A stretch of DNA of 54,848 bases from an uncultured Lachnospiraceae bacterium (GTDB taxonomy: Bacteria; Bacillota; Clostridia; Lachnospirales; Lachnospiraceae). This document shows, one piece after another, positions 27,685 through 36,578 of this stretch. The notes under the pieces were generated by a model. It was not told the DNA's origin, ran no database searches, and saw only the letters and a list, made by a program, of their open reading frames with translations. Where the stretch lies: assembly GCA_910585905.1 (NCBI GenBank), contig CAJUID010000018.1, positions 1 through 54,848 on the forward strand. Direction: 5' to 3'. Numbering within the stretch: position 1 is the stretch's first letter; every line of letters begins with the position of its first letter. The translations under genes were made by a program, and so were the position numbers.

Positions 27685-28389
27685 TTAGATTGTGTTGGAT
27701 GGGGGGTGATTGCTATGTGACTTTAATTTATAAGTTTGAAATATGTCTTTTACTTGTGTGAGAAGTGTACGGCTGATAGACAATCTATGGCCATTTGTTA
27801 ATACAACAAAAGATTTATCAATGTAACATATATGTTGTAGATTTACAAGATATGAGCGGTGAATTATTATGAAACCATGATTAGACAATTCATTTTGCCA
27901 TTGTTTTAGAGATTTGCGAACGATGATGTATTCACTATTTGTCTGGTGTAGTAATGTATAATTATGATCTGATTGAATGTATATGATATAATCGGAAGAA
28001 ATATTATTGCCATTATCTAGAATTAAGGGATAGTTTTGTTCCAATTTTAAGCTTACTTTATTAATATAAAATTTTATGGATGACAATATAATTGGCTTGT
28101 AAAGAAACCCAATTACATATTCACCAAAACATTGTTGCATGTTTTCTATATGGGAAGTATAAAATACGATATATGTTTTCCAATTTTTTTCCTCTAGTAA
28201 GTTTTTAACTTGAATACCAGAAATGCCATTCATTCGTATATCAAGGAAAAGTAAATCTAATTTTGGCATTTTTTGTATCAGTTCTTCTCCAGAATGAAAT
28301 ATGGCGATGCTATTATAACCTAATTGTGATAAGAATATTTTATATTGATTTAATTCTTGTATATTATCATCGCAAATACCAATGAGCAT
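27685..28389 (-). CDS. LytTR-family response regulator (orphan)
   Basis: A 234-residue two-domain regulator. Residues 1-120 are a receiver with the acidic pocket CDD (6-8), phospho-acceptor Asp50 in LLFLDIRMNG and a Lys in GFLYKPI. Residues about 130-230 are a LytTR DNA-binding domain (SDYIIYIQSDHNYTLLHQ, NHGFIIIHRSYLVNLQHI, and GHRLSISRTLL), the AgrA/ComE type. These proteins are usually paired with a histidine kinase and often a peptide signal gene; neither is present here. Two direct repeats that fit LytTR boxes flank the gene (26762-26793 and 28990-29023), each before a gene for an exported protein. Regulation of those genes is inference. Confidence 0.88.
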   Translation of the reverse strand: MLIGICDDNIQELNQYKIFLSQLGYNSIAIFHSGEELIQKMPKLDLLFLDIRMNGISGIQVKNLLEEKNWKTYIVFYTSHIENMQQCFGEYVIGFLYKPIILSSIKFYINKVSLKLEQNYPLILDNGNNISSDYIIYIQSDHNYTLLHQTNSEYIIVRKSLKQWQNELSNHGFIIIHRSYLVNLQHICYIDKSFVVLTNGHRLSISRTLLTQVKDIFQTYKLKSHSNHPPSNTI

Positions 28390-28700
28390 CTAAATTCTCC
28401 TTCCTGAATAGAATATATTATTCATATTATAACTGGCATAATTTACTTATTTCTTAATATGTGCCCCAACTCTGTTATGTATTTTTTCGGTTATTATGTT
28501 TTTAAAATATTCTACTTCTTAGTAGAAAGGTTTATCATATACTATGCCTGGAATTAATAGTAAATAGTTGTAACCGTTAAATGGGAATGTCATAGAATAA
28601 TTATATTTAGTTTTAATAAGTAAATGCAATTATAAATATTATACACAGAAGGAGCATTTTTGTCAAACACGTATAAATGGTTTTAATTATGCATGTTATT

Positions 28701-28934
28701 TATTCTCGCGTAAGCAGTGAGCCAAACGCAATGCTTGCAAGGAACTGAAAATACCTTAGCATTTGGCGTCTGCGCGCGGGTTGCTGAACATCCGGTGGAT
28801 GTTCGTATAGCAACGACCGAAGCGGAGCGGAGACCTAATACCCCGCCACTTGGGGCGGAACTTGCCAAGGAACCGAATGGTTTATTTAGAGAAGCTAAGT
28901 CATGCCCCGTTGCTCTGCAGCGGGGTATTTGACT
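28701..28934 (+). repeat. Dispersed palindromic repeat, copy D (full length)
   Basis: The longest copy, 234 bases. From 5' to 3' it contains the TATTCTCGCG start, a hairpin between GAGCCAAACGC and GCATTTGGCG, an ACATCC-GGTGGATGT hairpin, CCCCGCCACTTGGGGCGG, and the end segment GAAGCTAAGTCATGCCCCG with CGGGGTATTTGACT. It lies in the non-coding 28390-29057 stretch upstream of the LytTR regulator. Short open frames inside it are not genes. Confidence 0.85.
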
Positions 28935-28989
28935 AAATGTTTTATTAATATATACTAAAGTTTATTTAGGTCTGCATTATAAATTTTTT

Positions 28990-29023
28990 ACAGCTAAGCC
29001 CAAAAAAATGCAATTAAGCCCAA
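28990..29023 (+). promoter_or_regulatory. Direct repeat resembling LytTR/AgrA boxes, site 2
   Basis: ACAGCTAAGCCCAA (28990-29003) and GCAATTAAGCCCAA (29010-29023) repeat with a 20-base period. ACAGCTAAG differs by one base from the AgrA half-site ACAGTTAAG. A TATAAT -10 lies at 29042-29047. The next plus-strand gene is the secreted protein at 30873, now separated by an inserted IS (29058-30776). Confidence 0.55.
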
Positions 29024-29057
29024 TAATATTGGAATTCTATTTATAATAATTTAATAT

Positions 29058-30776
29058 AAAATTACAATTTAGGTAATTGCGAAACTCGCGATGCTCGTTC
29101 GCAATCATAAATCAAAACAAGGAAGGATTCGTGCATAACACGAATCCCGGAATGAAATGTGGATAACCAGACATTTTAGGTGCACTCTAATAAGTCTCAG
29201 GCTTTGTGGAGTTGGTAAGTCCTATGCTATGAGAAGTTTAATGTTTCGGATATATTCATGATGTTTGATTTTGTCTGCAAGAACAACTGTAATGAGTTGA
29301 GTGATACCTGCCAGAATCAGATTGGCATGTAGAGTTTTTTCATTCTGCGTCCGACGCCCGGCATTATCTTTGATATGATTTATATCTCATTCAACAGCCG
29401 TTCTGATCTTGTAAGTGTTATCCTAATCTACTGTGCCGCAAAGGACATCGGGGTAGGCACGAAGGTCTTTTTCTGGATAAATATGGACCATTCTTCCACA
29501 AGAAGATGCTGTGCAGGGAGATTCACACATACATTCGCGATGAGTTTTACGGGTGGTTTTGTCATAGACATATTTGATTTTGGGCAAACAAACTTATACG
29601 TGGACAAACCATTTTTACGTTTTGACGAACCTTCCTATTTCATGTTTCATGGGAAGGGAATCATCTTATGGGCGGCTAGGTATTCCGTCTCCGTTGATTT
29701 ACAATCAGGATTTGTAATTCCTGAGAGTGAATTAAGAGGAATATATGCTTTGGAGAACTGTTTATTTTCGCCCAAAGTGTTGCCTGTAAGTAATTCACTA
29801 TATAGTTGACAGGAATCGAAAGCAGCCTCACCGAGAAAGATCTTAGGATTTATAAGGGGATGTTTTGAAAACAAGTCTTTTAGTGCCGGAATCAATAGCT
29901 TTGAATCATGGACACACTTATCCTCATCAGGGGAGTCGGATTTCTTTTCAACAACAAGATCAGGATGGGACGCCATAAAGTCTTTGTTATAAAAATAAAA
30001 AGAAATATGACGTATCATACCAACACCATTGGTAACAATACCAAACTTGAAGGCATAGCAAAAATGTCTATTGATATACAATTGTTTGATTTCAGGATTG
30101 GCATAAGCTTTAAGTTGCCTAAATGATCCTGTTTGCATAATTCGGATTATTTTCGGTAATAAATGCTTCAATACCGGATGAATCAAAGGTGGTCATTTTC
30201 GCTTTGGCAGAATCAATGGTTTGGCAGATGGGTTCGGTAACATCAACAAGGTTATCAAATACGAGCTGCAGGACATCTAAAAAGTCCTGTTTGAAGCGTG
30301 TGATTTTGGAAATGTTCAGGACTTTGCTAAAACCACAGAACTCACGGAGTGGTTTGGAGTAAGTGAGAAAAGTCAGGAGAAGCCGATCTGTGGGGATAGA
30401 GAAAATACGTTGAATAATCAAAGTCCACAGGAAAGCATGTAAAGGGTATTTACGAGTTCTGCCCGTTGATGCATATAAATGATTTCTAAAGGAACTCAGA
30501 ATAATTTCATCAAGATCGATAAGAGTTTCTAATAGAGAAAGAAACGCAGGTTTGTCATTTTCAAATTTTTCTTGGCAATCTGAAAAAATATCTGCCAAAG
30601 AGAGCTGTTTATATGGCATCATAGGTATCAGAATAACTCCTTTCTTAGCTGTATGGTTTTTAGTTTCCGTCAATTCTATTATACCATATCCAGTGAGGGT
30701 TATTTGTTCTTTTGAAGTTAAAAATGCCATATTCATGCGGCTTGTGGCGTTTCGCAAACGCCTAAATTATAATTTT
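29058..30776 (-). mobile_element. Decayed IS element, IS1182-like
   Basis: About 1.7 kb bounded by related inverted ends: the left end reads ATTACAATTTAGG then TTGCGAAAC, and the right end, complemented, reads ATTATAATTTAGG then TTTGCGAAAC. Inside is one DDE transposase broken by several frameshifts. It stands between LytTR-like site 2 and the gene at 30873. Both ends and the coding part are present, so it is a whole element that has decayed. The family is inferred from the transposase. Confidence 0.75.
29222..30757 (-). pseudogene. Transposase pseudogene (IS1182-like DDE)
   Basis: The N-terminal part is read at 30757-30119 and contains TGRTRKYPLHAFLWTLIIQR and the DSSGIEAF motif. The central part is at 30186-29647 with IFLGEAAFDS. 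The C-terminal part is found only in other frames below 29647: ESPCTASSCGRMVHIYPEKD, then after another shift YKIRTAVE, a stop codon, DINHIK and TLHANLILAGITQL. At least three frameshifts and one in-frame stop interrupt it. The motifs fit IS1182-group transposases. It cannot make a working enzyme. Confidence 0.8.
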
Positions 30777-30872
30777 AATAATGGGGGATATAGTTCTATT
30801 TATTGCTTTAAGATGTTTATAAAAATGTAAACGAGTGACATTCAAAAAATAAGAGGATTAGGAGGATATTTT

Positions 30873-31745
30873 ATGAAAGAAATTAAGAAATTGTTAATAT
30901 GTTTTTTTATGATAATCTTGATTGGGTTTAATCAAGTTACAGTTTTGGCTGCAAATTTTGGAGAGGTGCAGAATGGAAAATGGGACAGAATTAATGATAA
31001 TGTAAATGAAGTGGATACACTTTCTTATAATGGTTTACTATTTAAAAGGGGTGATTTGCAATTAAATACTGTGGAGTGGTTACAATGGTATAATAATTTG
31101 ACTGATAGCGTGAAGGAAATGATTAGTTATGAGCCATTAGAATTAGAAACTCAAAATCAGGTTGATGATATTTTTAGTTATAATATATATATGTATAAAT
31201 TGCCAATATTAGAGAAAATATTGGATTATATACCAAGTATGTATGCAAATAATTTACTTCCAACAAGTGGTTATGAACCAGCTTATAATCCAACATATTG
31301 GAATAAGGCAGAAAATATAGGGAGAGCAAATTGCTATGCATATGCAATGTATGTATTATGTAATAATGAAGGTAAATTGCAACCTGGTGATATGTCTGGC
31401 AATAGGTTTACATCATTAACAAAGGCATCAATTATAAAGGCAGCCAAGGCAGATGGACCATATTTAGGTGGAGGAAGAGCCTTAAGAGAATCAACACAAA
31501 ATGAAAAACCTGGTGCAAAGGAATACAAAGTTGCACTTGTAATTGCTCCAGGATTGGATTATCATTGGTATATACAAAATAAAGATGGTTATTGGTCACA
31601 TAAACGTGGGCTCTCAAAAGTAACCAATGTTGATGCAGATGGAAAAAAAATAAAGGATCCTAAAACTTGCAGCCGGAATTATGGCGGAGGATTAAATTAT
31701 TCTAATTTTTGTGGATATTATATTGTAAAATGCACAGCGAAGTAA
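30873..31745 (+). CDS. Secreted protein with conserved Cys/His motif, possible peptidase
   Basis: A 290-residue exported protein with a signal peptide (about residues 1-27, ending VLAA). The mature part holds NCYAYAMYVLCNN (about residues 151-163) and LQPGDMSGNRF, later DYHWYIQNKDGYWSHKRG (about 229-246) and a Gly/Asn-rich end NYGGGLNYSNFCGYYIV. A Cys in NCYAYA, a His in DYHWY and a later polar residue recall NlpC/P60- or papain-like enzymes, but I cannot assign a named family. AGGAGG lies seven bases before the ATG. It is AT-rich and lies downstream of a decayed IS and LytTR-like site 2. A surface or toxin role is possible, not shown. Confidence 0.7.
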   Translation: MKEIKKLLICFFMIILIGFNQVTVLAANFGEVQNGKWDRINDNVNEVDTLSYNGLLFKRGDLQLNTVEWLQWYNNLTDSVKEMISYEPLELETQNQVDDIFSYNIYMYKLPILEKILDYIPSMYANNLLPTSGYEPAYNPTYWNKAENIGRANCYAYAMYVLCNNEGKLQPGDMSGNRFTSLTKASIIKAAKADGPYLGGGRALRESTQNEKPGAKEYKVALVIAPGLDYHWYIQNKDGYWSHKRGLSKVTNVDADGKKIKDPKTCSRNYGGGLNYSNFCGYYIVKCTAK

Positions 31746-31925
31746 GAAATAAAGATGCAAAATGGAATAAGATGATAAGTATAATTAGACAGTTCCAATT
31801 TGTAAAATATTAGAATAATAATGATTAACCAAATGATTATACATAACTTATTTATTGGAAGTTGTGTTATCAAAAGCATAACGCAGTCCCAGGGAATTTT
31901 AGTTTTTATAAAAAGGAGAATTGTT

Positions 31926-32321
31926 ATGAAATTAGTCATTAGTAAAAATATTTCCCGAAATTTTTGGGTATTAGTTTTAATAATAGTTTGTATTAGTGGA
32001 ATTATATTAATTAGGGGAATTGCGGGATATGGCAAAGAAAGCTCAAAAGAAGTCTTATCAATGAGCGAAGTTAAGAAATTAGCGCAAAAAGGGAATGGGC
32101 TTTCTTGGAAGGATTTTGAAAAATACAAAGGACAGGATATAGGAAGTGGGATGTATGTTGTTTGCTATGATATAGATAAAAATTATAAACTTTTAATCGG
32201 GGGTTCTGATTTAAAAGGGAAACCGGATTATATTAGGTTAGTTAAGGGAACTGAAGAGGAGAGGTATATTGATATACGAACGGGGGATATTGATAAATTT
32301 ATGGATAGTGAAAATTCATAA
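31926..32321 (+). CDS. Small membrane-anchored protein of unknown function
   Basis: A 131-residue protein with one N-terminal helix (about residues 13-33, FWVLVLIIVCISGIILIRGIA) and an external acidic/basic mixed domain (VKKLAQKGNGLSWKDFEKYKGQDIGSGMYVVCYDI). No family is recognised. ATG 31926 is chosen because AAAGGAG lies seven bases upstream; an in-frame ATG at 31821 has no site. It follows the secreted protein gene by 180 bases on the same strand and is closed by a strong terminator, so the two could share a transcript and function. Confidence 0.6.
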   Translation: MKLVISKNISRNFWVLVLIIVCISGIILIRGIAGYGKESSKEVLSMSEVKKLAQKGNGLSWKDFEKYKGQDIGSGMYVVCYDIDKNYKLLIGGSDLKGKPDYIRLVKGTEEERYIDIRTGDIDKFMDSENS

Positions 32322-32351
32322 AATCTAAAATCGTATATTATGGTTTATAGT

Positions 32352-32383
32352 TAGATGGGCGAGAGAATTCGCCCATCTATTTT
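32352..32383 (+). terminator. Rho-independent terminator
   Basis: TAGATGGGCGA pairs exactly with TCGCCCATCTA, then TTTT. It ends the small membrane protein gene. Confidence 0.85.
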
Positions 32384-32458
32384 GATACTGACTGGCAGAA
32401 TCATCCTGAAGATTTGGATGATCTGATGCTATGGTCGAAAACAGTACAGGCAGAATGA
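32384..32458 (+). pseudogene. C-terminal scrap of an IS66-like transposase
   Basis: The open frame gives DTDWQNHPEDLDDLMLWSKT and ends in a stop codon. The LDDLMLWSK pattern recalls the C-terminus of IS66 transposases. Only about 24 codons remain, so the call is weak. Confidence 0.3.
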
Positions 32459-32573
32459 AAACTTAAATATTCATGGTTAATATCTTACCAGCAATGGACT
32501 TACTTTTCTAGGCACTTTGTTATAAATAGCTTACGTTTATCTGAGTCCCCCCACTCCAATCTGTTAATTTTAT

Positions 32574-34385
32574 TTATTTCGATACTTCTCGGACTGTTTT
32601 ATGCAGAAGCAAGGAAACCAACCAAAATAGCAGGAAAATTCCCAGTGTATTTCTAAATTGTATATGGAGTTTTACACCGTAATACAATTCTTTTTCCCAT
32701 AATTCCTTTGCCAGTATAAATCCTAAAAGAGTTCCAGATATAATTCCTGTCAGTAGATATAAGTTAATTTGCAGGAAGCAGATTTTTTGCACTCTCTTTT
32801 GCTCTGTTCCTAGAAGCCTCAGCACATGGTAATCTTGTTTTCTGGATAGCAGCATTCCTCTAACAGAATTTAGCCAACCTGTTGCGATGACTAGCATTAA
32901 TCCCCAGACTACTATTTTTGATATAATGTTCATTTGTTTTATTTGTTTTTCTGTATTCATCAAAATTTTTTCAGAAATATACCCAGTAAATATCCAACCT
33001 TCCTGTTTTAGAGCAGTAAATATATCTTGAATTGTATCACGGTTTCCATAAAAAAATAGGGATAAAGAGTTTCCATTTCCAGGATTTTCTTCTTTTTCAT
33101 GCAAATTTGTATAATTAACCTTGTCTACTAGAATCTGAAATTCCTTTTGTAATGAATAGGGTGACCAATCAAAAATTCCTACAAGTGTAAACTCTTTTTC
33201 TTCTTTTAGATATTTTGATTTTAACCGTACCTGGTCTCCCAGATGATATCCTTCTTGCTCTGCTAACATTTTTCCGATAACCATTTGTTGTTCCAATGGC
33301 ACAGATGAAATGGATTGATATGTATTTTTTACAAAGCGCTTTGTAAAATCAAAAAGATCTGTCGTATAAAATCCCCATGCACTTCCCATCTGCCCTTCAT
33401 AGACTCCATGTATATAACTGCATTCTACTTGTTCTTTTTTCCATTGTTTTCTGATTTGATTAACTTTTTCTGCCTCATTAGTGCTTGCGCTTGAATCAAC
33501 CGTGAGTTCACAATGTCCGTCGGCTCCTTTCAGTAAGTCTTCATAATAAGCATAGGAATTTAAACTAAGCATATTCATAAAGGATTCACCCACATAAGAA
33601 AATGCAGTCATACAGATAATCAGAAAAATAATAAATAAATTCTGTTTCCATTTTGGCAGCAATAGTTTCCATGCCAGATAACCATTTTTCCCCATAATCT
33701 TTTTGAGAAACAGAAAACGAAGACCATCTTTATTTCTCCGTAATCCTGTTTCTGTTTGATGAAAAATCTGCATGGGCAAACCATATTGGCTAAATGCAAA
33801 AAATATCATTAATAGGATATTTAGTATCAGGAATGTTAAAAAAATCATGCCGAAAAACATTTGCCAGTCCATCATCATTTTGCCACGAAAGAATTCGTAT
33901 TTTTGATTTAAATAATTTAAGAGAACTGTATCCACAATGGCAGATGTCATTCCTGCTGTGAGGCAGGCAAAAAAGCTAACCACAACAGACATGAATAAGA
34001 AAATTAAATTCACTTGCCCTATTGTGCCCCCAAAGGTACGTATTATAGCCATTTCACGAACATATTTTTTGATAAATTCATGAAAAATACTTAGAATGAA
34101 TAAGCTACTGATGCCGAGAATAAGACCATATAAAATCTTTAAAAATTGATGTATTCCCTGATATCCCGCCGCTTCCTCTTCTAGGATTGACGAATATAAT
34201 TCACTATTCTTATACTGTTGCATTTTTTCCGTAACGGCAGATTGAATAGAATTATCTATATTTGAAGATAACTGAAACAGTCCTACTCCTAAAAAGCAGG
34301 CAATAAAAATGCTGAAAAAAGCAGAAAAGGTCAGCATTTTGCTATGTTTTAAAAAAGATATACCCAATTGGAACAATTTCCACAT
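32574..34385 (-). CDS. ABC transporter permease, FtsX/MacB type
   Basis: A protein of about 603 residues with one helix near the N-terminus, then three more (about residues 80-210) forming a first FtsX core, a further helix near 255, an external domain of about 200 residues, and three C-terminal helices (from about 480). This two-FtsX layout is that of lipid/peptide exporters and lipoprotein-release permeases. It pairs with the ATPase gene ending at its start: the TGA and ATG share one base (TGATG), so translation is coupled. The ribosome site AGGAGG lies inside the ATPase gene end. The substrate is unknown; the dispersed repeat near its promoter gives no clue. Confidence 0.85.
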   Translation of the reverse strand: MWKLFQLGISFLKHSKMLTFSAFFSIFIACFLGVGLFQLSSNIDNSIQSAVTEKMQQYKNSELYSSILEEEAAGYQGIHQFLKILYGLILGISSLFILSIFHEFIKKYVREMAIIRTFGGTIGQVNLIFLFMSVVVSFFACLTAGMTSAIVDTVLLNYLNQKYEFFRGKMMMDWQMFFGMIFLTFLILNILLMIFFAFSQYGLPMQIFHQTETGLRRNKDGLRFLFLKKIMGKNGYLAWKLLLPKWKQNLFIIFLIICMTAFSYVGESFMNMLSLNSYAYYEDLLKGADGHCELTVDSSASTNEAEKVNQIRKQWKKEQVECSYIHGVYEGQMGSAWGFYTTDLFDFTKRFVKNTYQSISSVPLEQQMVIGKMLAEQEGYHLGDQVRLKSKYLKEEKEFTLVGIFDWSPYSLQKEFQILVDKVNYTNLHEKEENPGNGNSLSLFFYGNRDTIQDIFTALKQEGWIFTGYISEKILMNTEKQIKQMNIISKIVVWGLMLVIATGWLNSVRGMLLSRKQDYHVLRLLGTEQKRVQKICFLQINLYLLTGIISGTLLGFILAKELWEKELYYGVKLHIQFRNTLGIFLLFWLVSLLLHKTVREVSK

Positions 34386-35152
34386 CAATCTTCCCTCCTC
34401 ATTTTTGCTGTCTGGCTTTCTTGGAAACTTTTCATAACTTCGTTTATATTTTGCGTGTTGGACGAATTTTCATACTTCCCAGTGATCCTTCCGTCTTTTA
34501 AAAATATAATGCGGTCTGCATAGGAAGCAATCTCAGGATCATGTGTAACGATAATCACACTCTGCCCCTTCTTTTCTCTGATTGCCAGAAATAGGCGCAT
34601 AATATCCTCAGCTGTCTGGGAGTCTAGATTTCCAGTTGGTTCATCTGCCAAAAGTATTTTCGGCTCATGGATCAAAGCTCTGGCAATGGCCACTCTTTGC
34701 TGTTGTCCGCCGGATAGATCCAGCACTGGGCTGTTTATTTTTTCCTCAATTTTTACCAATTTTAATATTTCCTCTGTCTTTTTCAGAATATTCTTTTTGC
34801 TTTCGCCTGCCAGAATTAGGGGCAAGGACACATTTTCTCCGACTGTAAAATCTGTTATCAATTGAAAGGACTGAAAAATAAAACCGATATTTTTTGCGCG
34901 TATCCTGGTAGCATCTGGTTCCAGGCCATATTTTTCTTCCTTCTTTTCGTTTAGGTAAATGTTTCCTTTTGTTGCCTCAGCCATAGCCCCGATAATATAT
35001 AACAGGGTACTTTTGCCAGAGCCACTGCCACCCATCACTGCTATTACTTCTCCCTCATGCAGGGAAAGCGATACCCCTTTTAATGCTTCTAATGTATACT
35101 TTCCGGTAGAATAAACTTTGTGGATATTCTCCAATCGCAGAATTTCTTTCAT
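34385..35152 (-). CDS. ABC transporter ATP-binding protein, LolD/MacB type
   Basis: A 255-residue ATPase. Motifs: Walker A GGSGSGKSTLL (about residues 41-51), Q-loop GFIFQSFQL, signature LSGGQQQRVAIARAL, Walker B ILLADEPTGNLDSQ and switch VIIVTHD. The DEPTGNLD sequence is typical of the MacB/LolD/SalX group that powers FtsX permeases. AGGGAGG lies before the ATG. A candidate promoter (TAATAT with TTGTTC, 17-base spacer) lies at 35190-35218. It forms a two-gene operon with the permease. A regulator is not adjacent; the WYL-regulator gene at 35655 is divergent. Confidence 0.93.
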   Translation of the reverse strand: MKEILRLENIHKVYSTGKYTLEALKGVSLSLHEGEVIAVMGGSGSGKSTLLYIIGAMAEATKGNIYLNEKKEEKYGLEPDATRIRAKNIGFIFQSFQLITDFTVGENVSLPLILAGESKKNILKKTEEILKLVKIEEKINSPVLDLSGGQQQRVAIARALIHEPKILLADEPTGNLDSQTAEDIMRLFLAIREKKGQSVIIVTHDPEIASYADRIIFLKDGRITGKYENSSNTQNINEVMKSFQESQTAKMRRED

Positions 35153-35189
35153 TTGCGTCCTCCCTATAACTTTTTCATTTCTCTTCTCT

Positions 35190-35218
35190 ATATTACTCTA
35201 ACTATTATTCAGGAACAA
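35190..35218 (-). promoter_or_regulatory. Candidate promoter of the ABC pair
   Basis: On the minus strand TTGTTC, a 17-base spacer and TAATAT, about 40 bases before the ATPase start. Confidence 0.5.
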
Positions 35219-35312
35219 GAGATAAAAACAGTAATTAGTACACACAATCTATTTTTAATATGTTACAATTTGATATAAGATATTGTTTCTTTTGTTTTGT
35301 ATTTATGGGATT

Positions 35313-35454
35313 TATTCCCGCGAAGCAACGAGCCAAGCGCGAGCTTGCTCGCATTTGGCGACTGCCGCGAGGGTCAAATACCCCGCCCCTCTGGGGCGAA
35401 CTTGCTAAAAAGAAGCTAAGTCATGCCCCGTTGCTTGCAGCGGGGTATTTGACT
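35313..35454 (+). repeat. Dispersed palindromic repeat, copy E
   Basis: It starts TATTCCCGCGAAGCAACGAG, includes GAGCCAAGCGC/GCATTTGGCG, TCAAATACCCCG and CCCCTCTGGGGCG, and ends with 50 bases identical to positions 1-50. It lies in the 35153-35654 gap between divergent genes. Confidence 0.85.
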
Positions 35455-35546
35455 AAATTTTGTGGTTTAACCGATACTTGTAATAGAAGACGCAATGGTG
35501 TACATTGAGTCACATTAAGGTTTTATAAAGACTTAAAGAATACTGC

Positions 35547-35590
35547 TATCACGCCAAACATGACATACTGATGTCGTGTTTGGCGTGATA
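35547..35590. promoter_or_regulatory. Long palindrome upstream of the WYL regulator
   Basis: A 20-base arm, TATCACGCCAAACATGACAT, is followed by 4 bases and its complement with one T-G wobble. It sits 65 bases before the WYL regulator start. No T-run follows, so an operator is as likely as an RNA hairpin. Confidence 0.6.
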
Positions 35591-35654
35591 TGATTGAGGT
35601 GTGTTTGGAGCTCATAATAGCTATTTTAAGTAAATCTGGGAATGTGAGGTTCGG

Positions 35655-36578
35655 ATGAAAATAGACAGGCTTGTAGGGATATTGGCAATGCTTTTGCAGA
35701 AAGATAGTATTACTGCGCCGGAATTGGCGGATCATTTTGAAGTTTCAAGGAGAACCATTAACCGTGACATTGAATCTTTATGTGAAGCGGGAATTCCTAT
35801 TTGCACCAGGCAAGGAATCAATGGTGGTATTTCTATTATGGAGAATTACAGAATGGATCGCATGCTGCTTTCTTCTAGTGAAATGCAGGAGATTCTGGCT
35901 GGGCTTAGGGGGCTTGACAGCATAAGTGGAAGTCGCCATTATGCGAGGTTGATGGAAAAACTGTGTGTTGGTTCGTCCCAGTTTGTGAGTGGCAGGGATT
36001 CTATGTTGATTGACTTATCTTCGTGGTATAAAGATACTTTGGCACCTAAAATAGAAATGATACAGGCGTCTATTGATGAAAAGCGACTGTTAGCTTTTTT
36101 ATATTATGCGCCGGGCGGAGAGAGTTGGAGGAAAATTGAACCATATTATCTGGTATTCCGGTGGTCGAGCTGGTATGTCTGGGGATGGTGTGAATGGAGG
36201 AAAGATTTTCGTTTATTTAAGTTAAACAGGATGGATAAGGTAATGCCTTGTGAGCAGGTGTTTTCTGAAAGAAATGTGCCGATGCCAGATCTTTCAAATG
36301 AGAGGATTTTTCCTGGTGGAATAAAGGTAAAAGCTCTTTTTGCACCAGAAGTAAAATGGAGGCTGGTAGAGGAATTTGGACCACAGTGCTTTTTGGAGCA
36401 GGAAAATGGCTGGCTGCTGTTTCAGTGCGATTATAGTGATAGAGATCATTTGGTCAGTTGGCTTATGACATTTGGGGACAAAGTAGTCTTACTGGAGCCA
36501 GAGCATATCAAAAACGAGATTTACAGCATGGCGAAAAAAATCATGGAGAGATATGGGAGGAATGATGATGGCATTTGA
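35655..36578 (+). CDS. WYL-domain transcriptional regulator (YafY type)
   Basis: A 307-residue regulator. Residues about 1-55 form a winged helix-turn-helix (MLLQKDSITAPELADHFEVSRRTINRDIESLC). A WYL domain follows (about 140-220; PYYLVFRWSSWYVWGWCEWRKDFRLFKLNRM), then a C-terminal WCX segment. WYL regulators sense small molecules or nucleic acid and often control defence or stress genes. The stop lies inside the next gene by 11 bases, so it is co-translated with the GyrI-like gene. A 44-bp palindrome just upstream may be its own operator. Confidence 0.9.
   Translation: MKIDRLVGILAMLLQKDSITAPELADHFEVSRRTINRDIESLCEAGIPICTRQGINGGISIMENYRMDRMLLSSSEMQEILAGLRGLDSISGSRHYARLMEKLCVGSSQFVSGRDSMLIDLSSWYKDTLAPKIEMIQASIDEKRLLAFLYYAPGGESWRKIEPYYLVFRWSSWYVWGWCEWRKDFRLFKLNRMDKVMPCEQVFSERNVPMPDLSNERIFPGGIKVKALFAPEVKWRLVEEFGPQCFLEQENGWLLFQCDYSDRDHLVSWLMTFGDKVVLLEPEHIKNEIYSMAKKIMERYGRNDDGI

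Noticed and set aside
28717..28932. Plus-strand open frame of 71 residues
   Set aside because: It lies wholly inside the dispersed palindromic repeat, with no ribosome site.
29375..29809. Plus-strand open frame of 144 residues
   Set aside because: It is antisense to the decayed transposase, whose motifs are clear on the minus strand.
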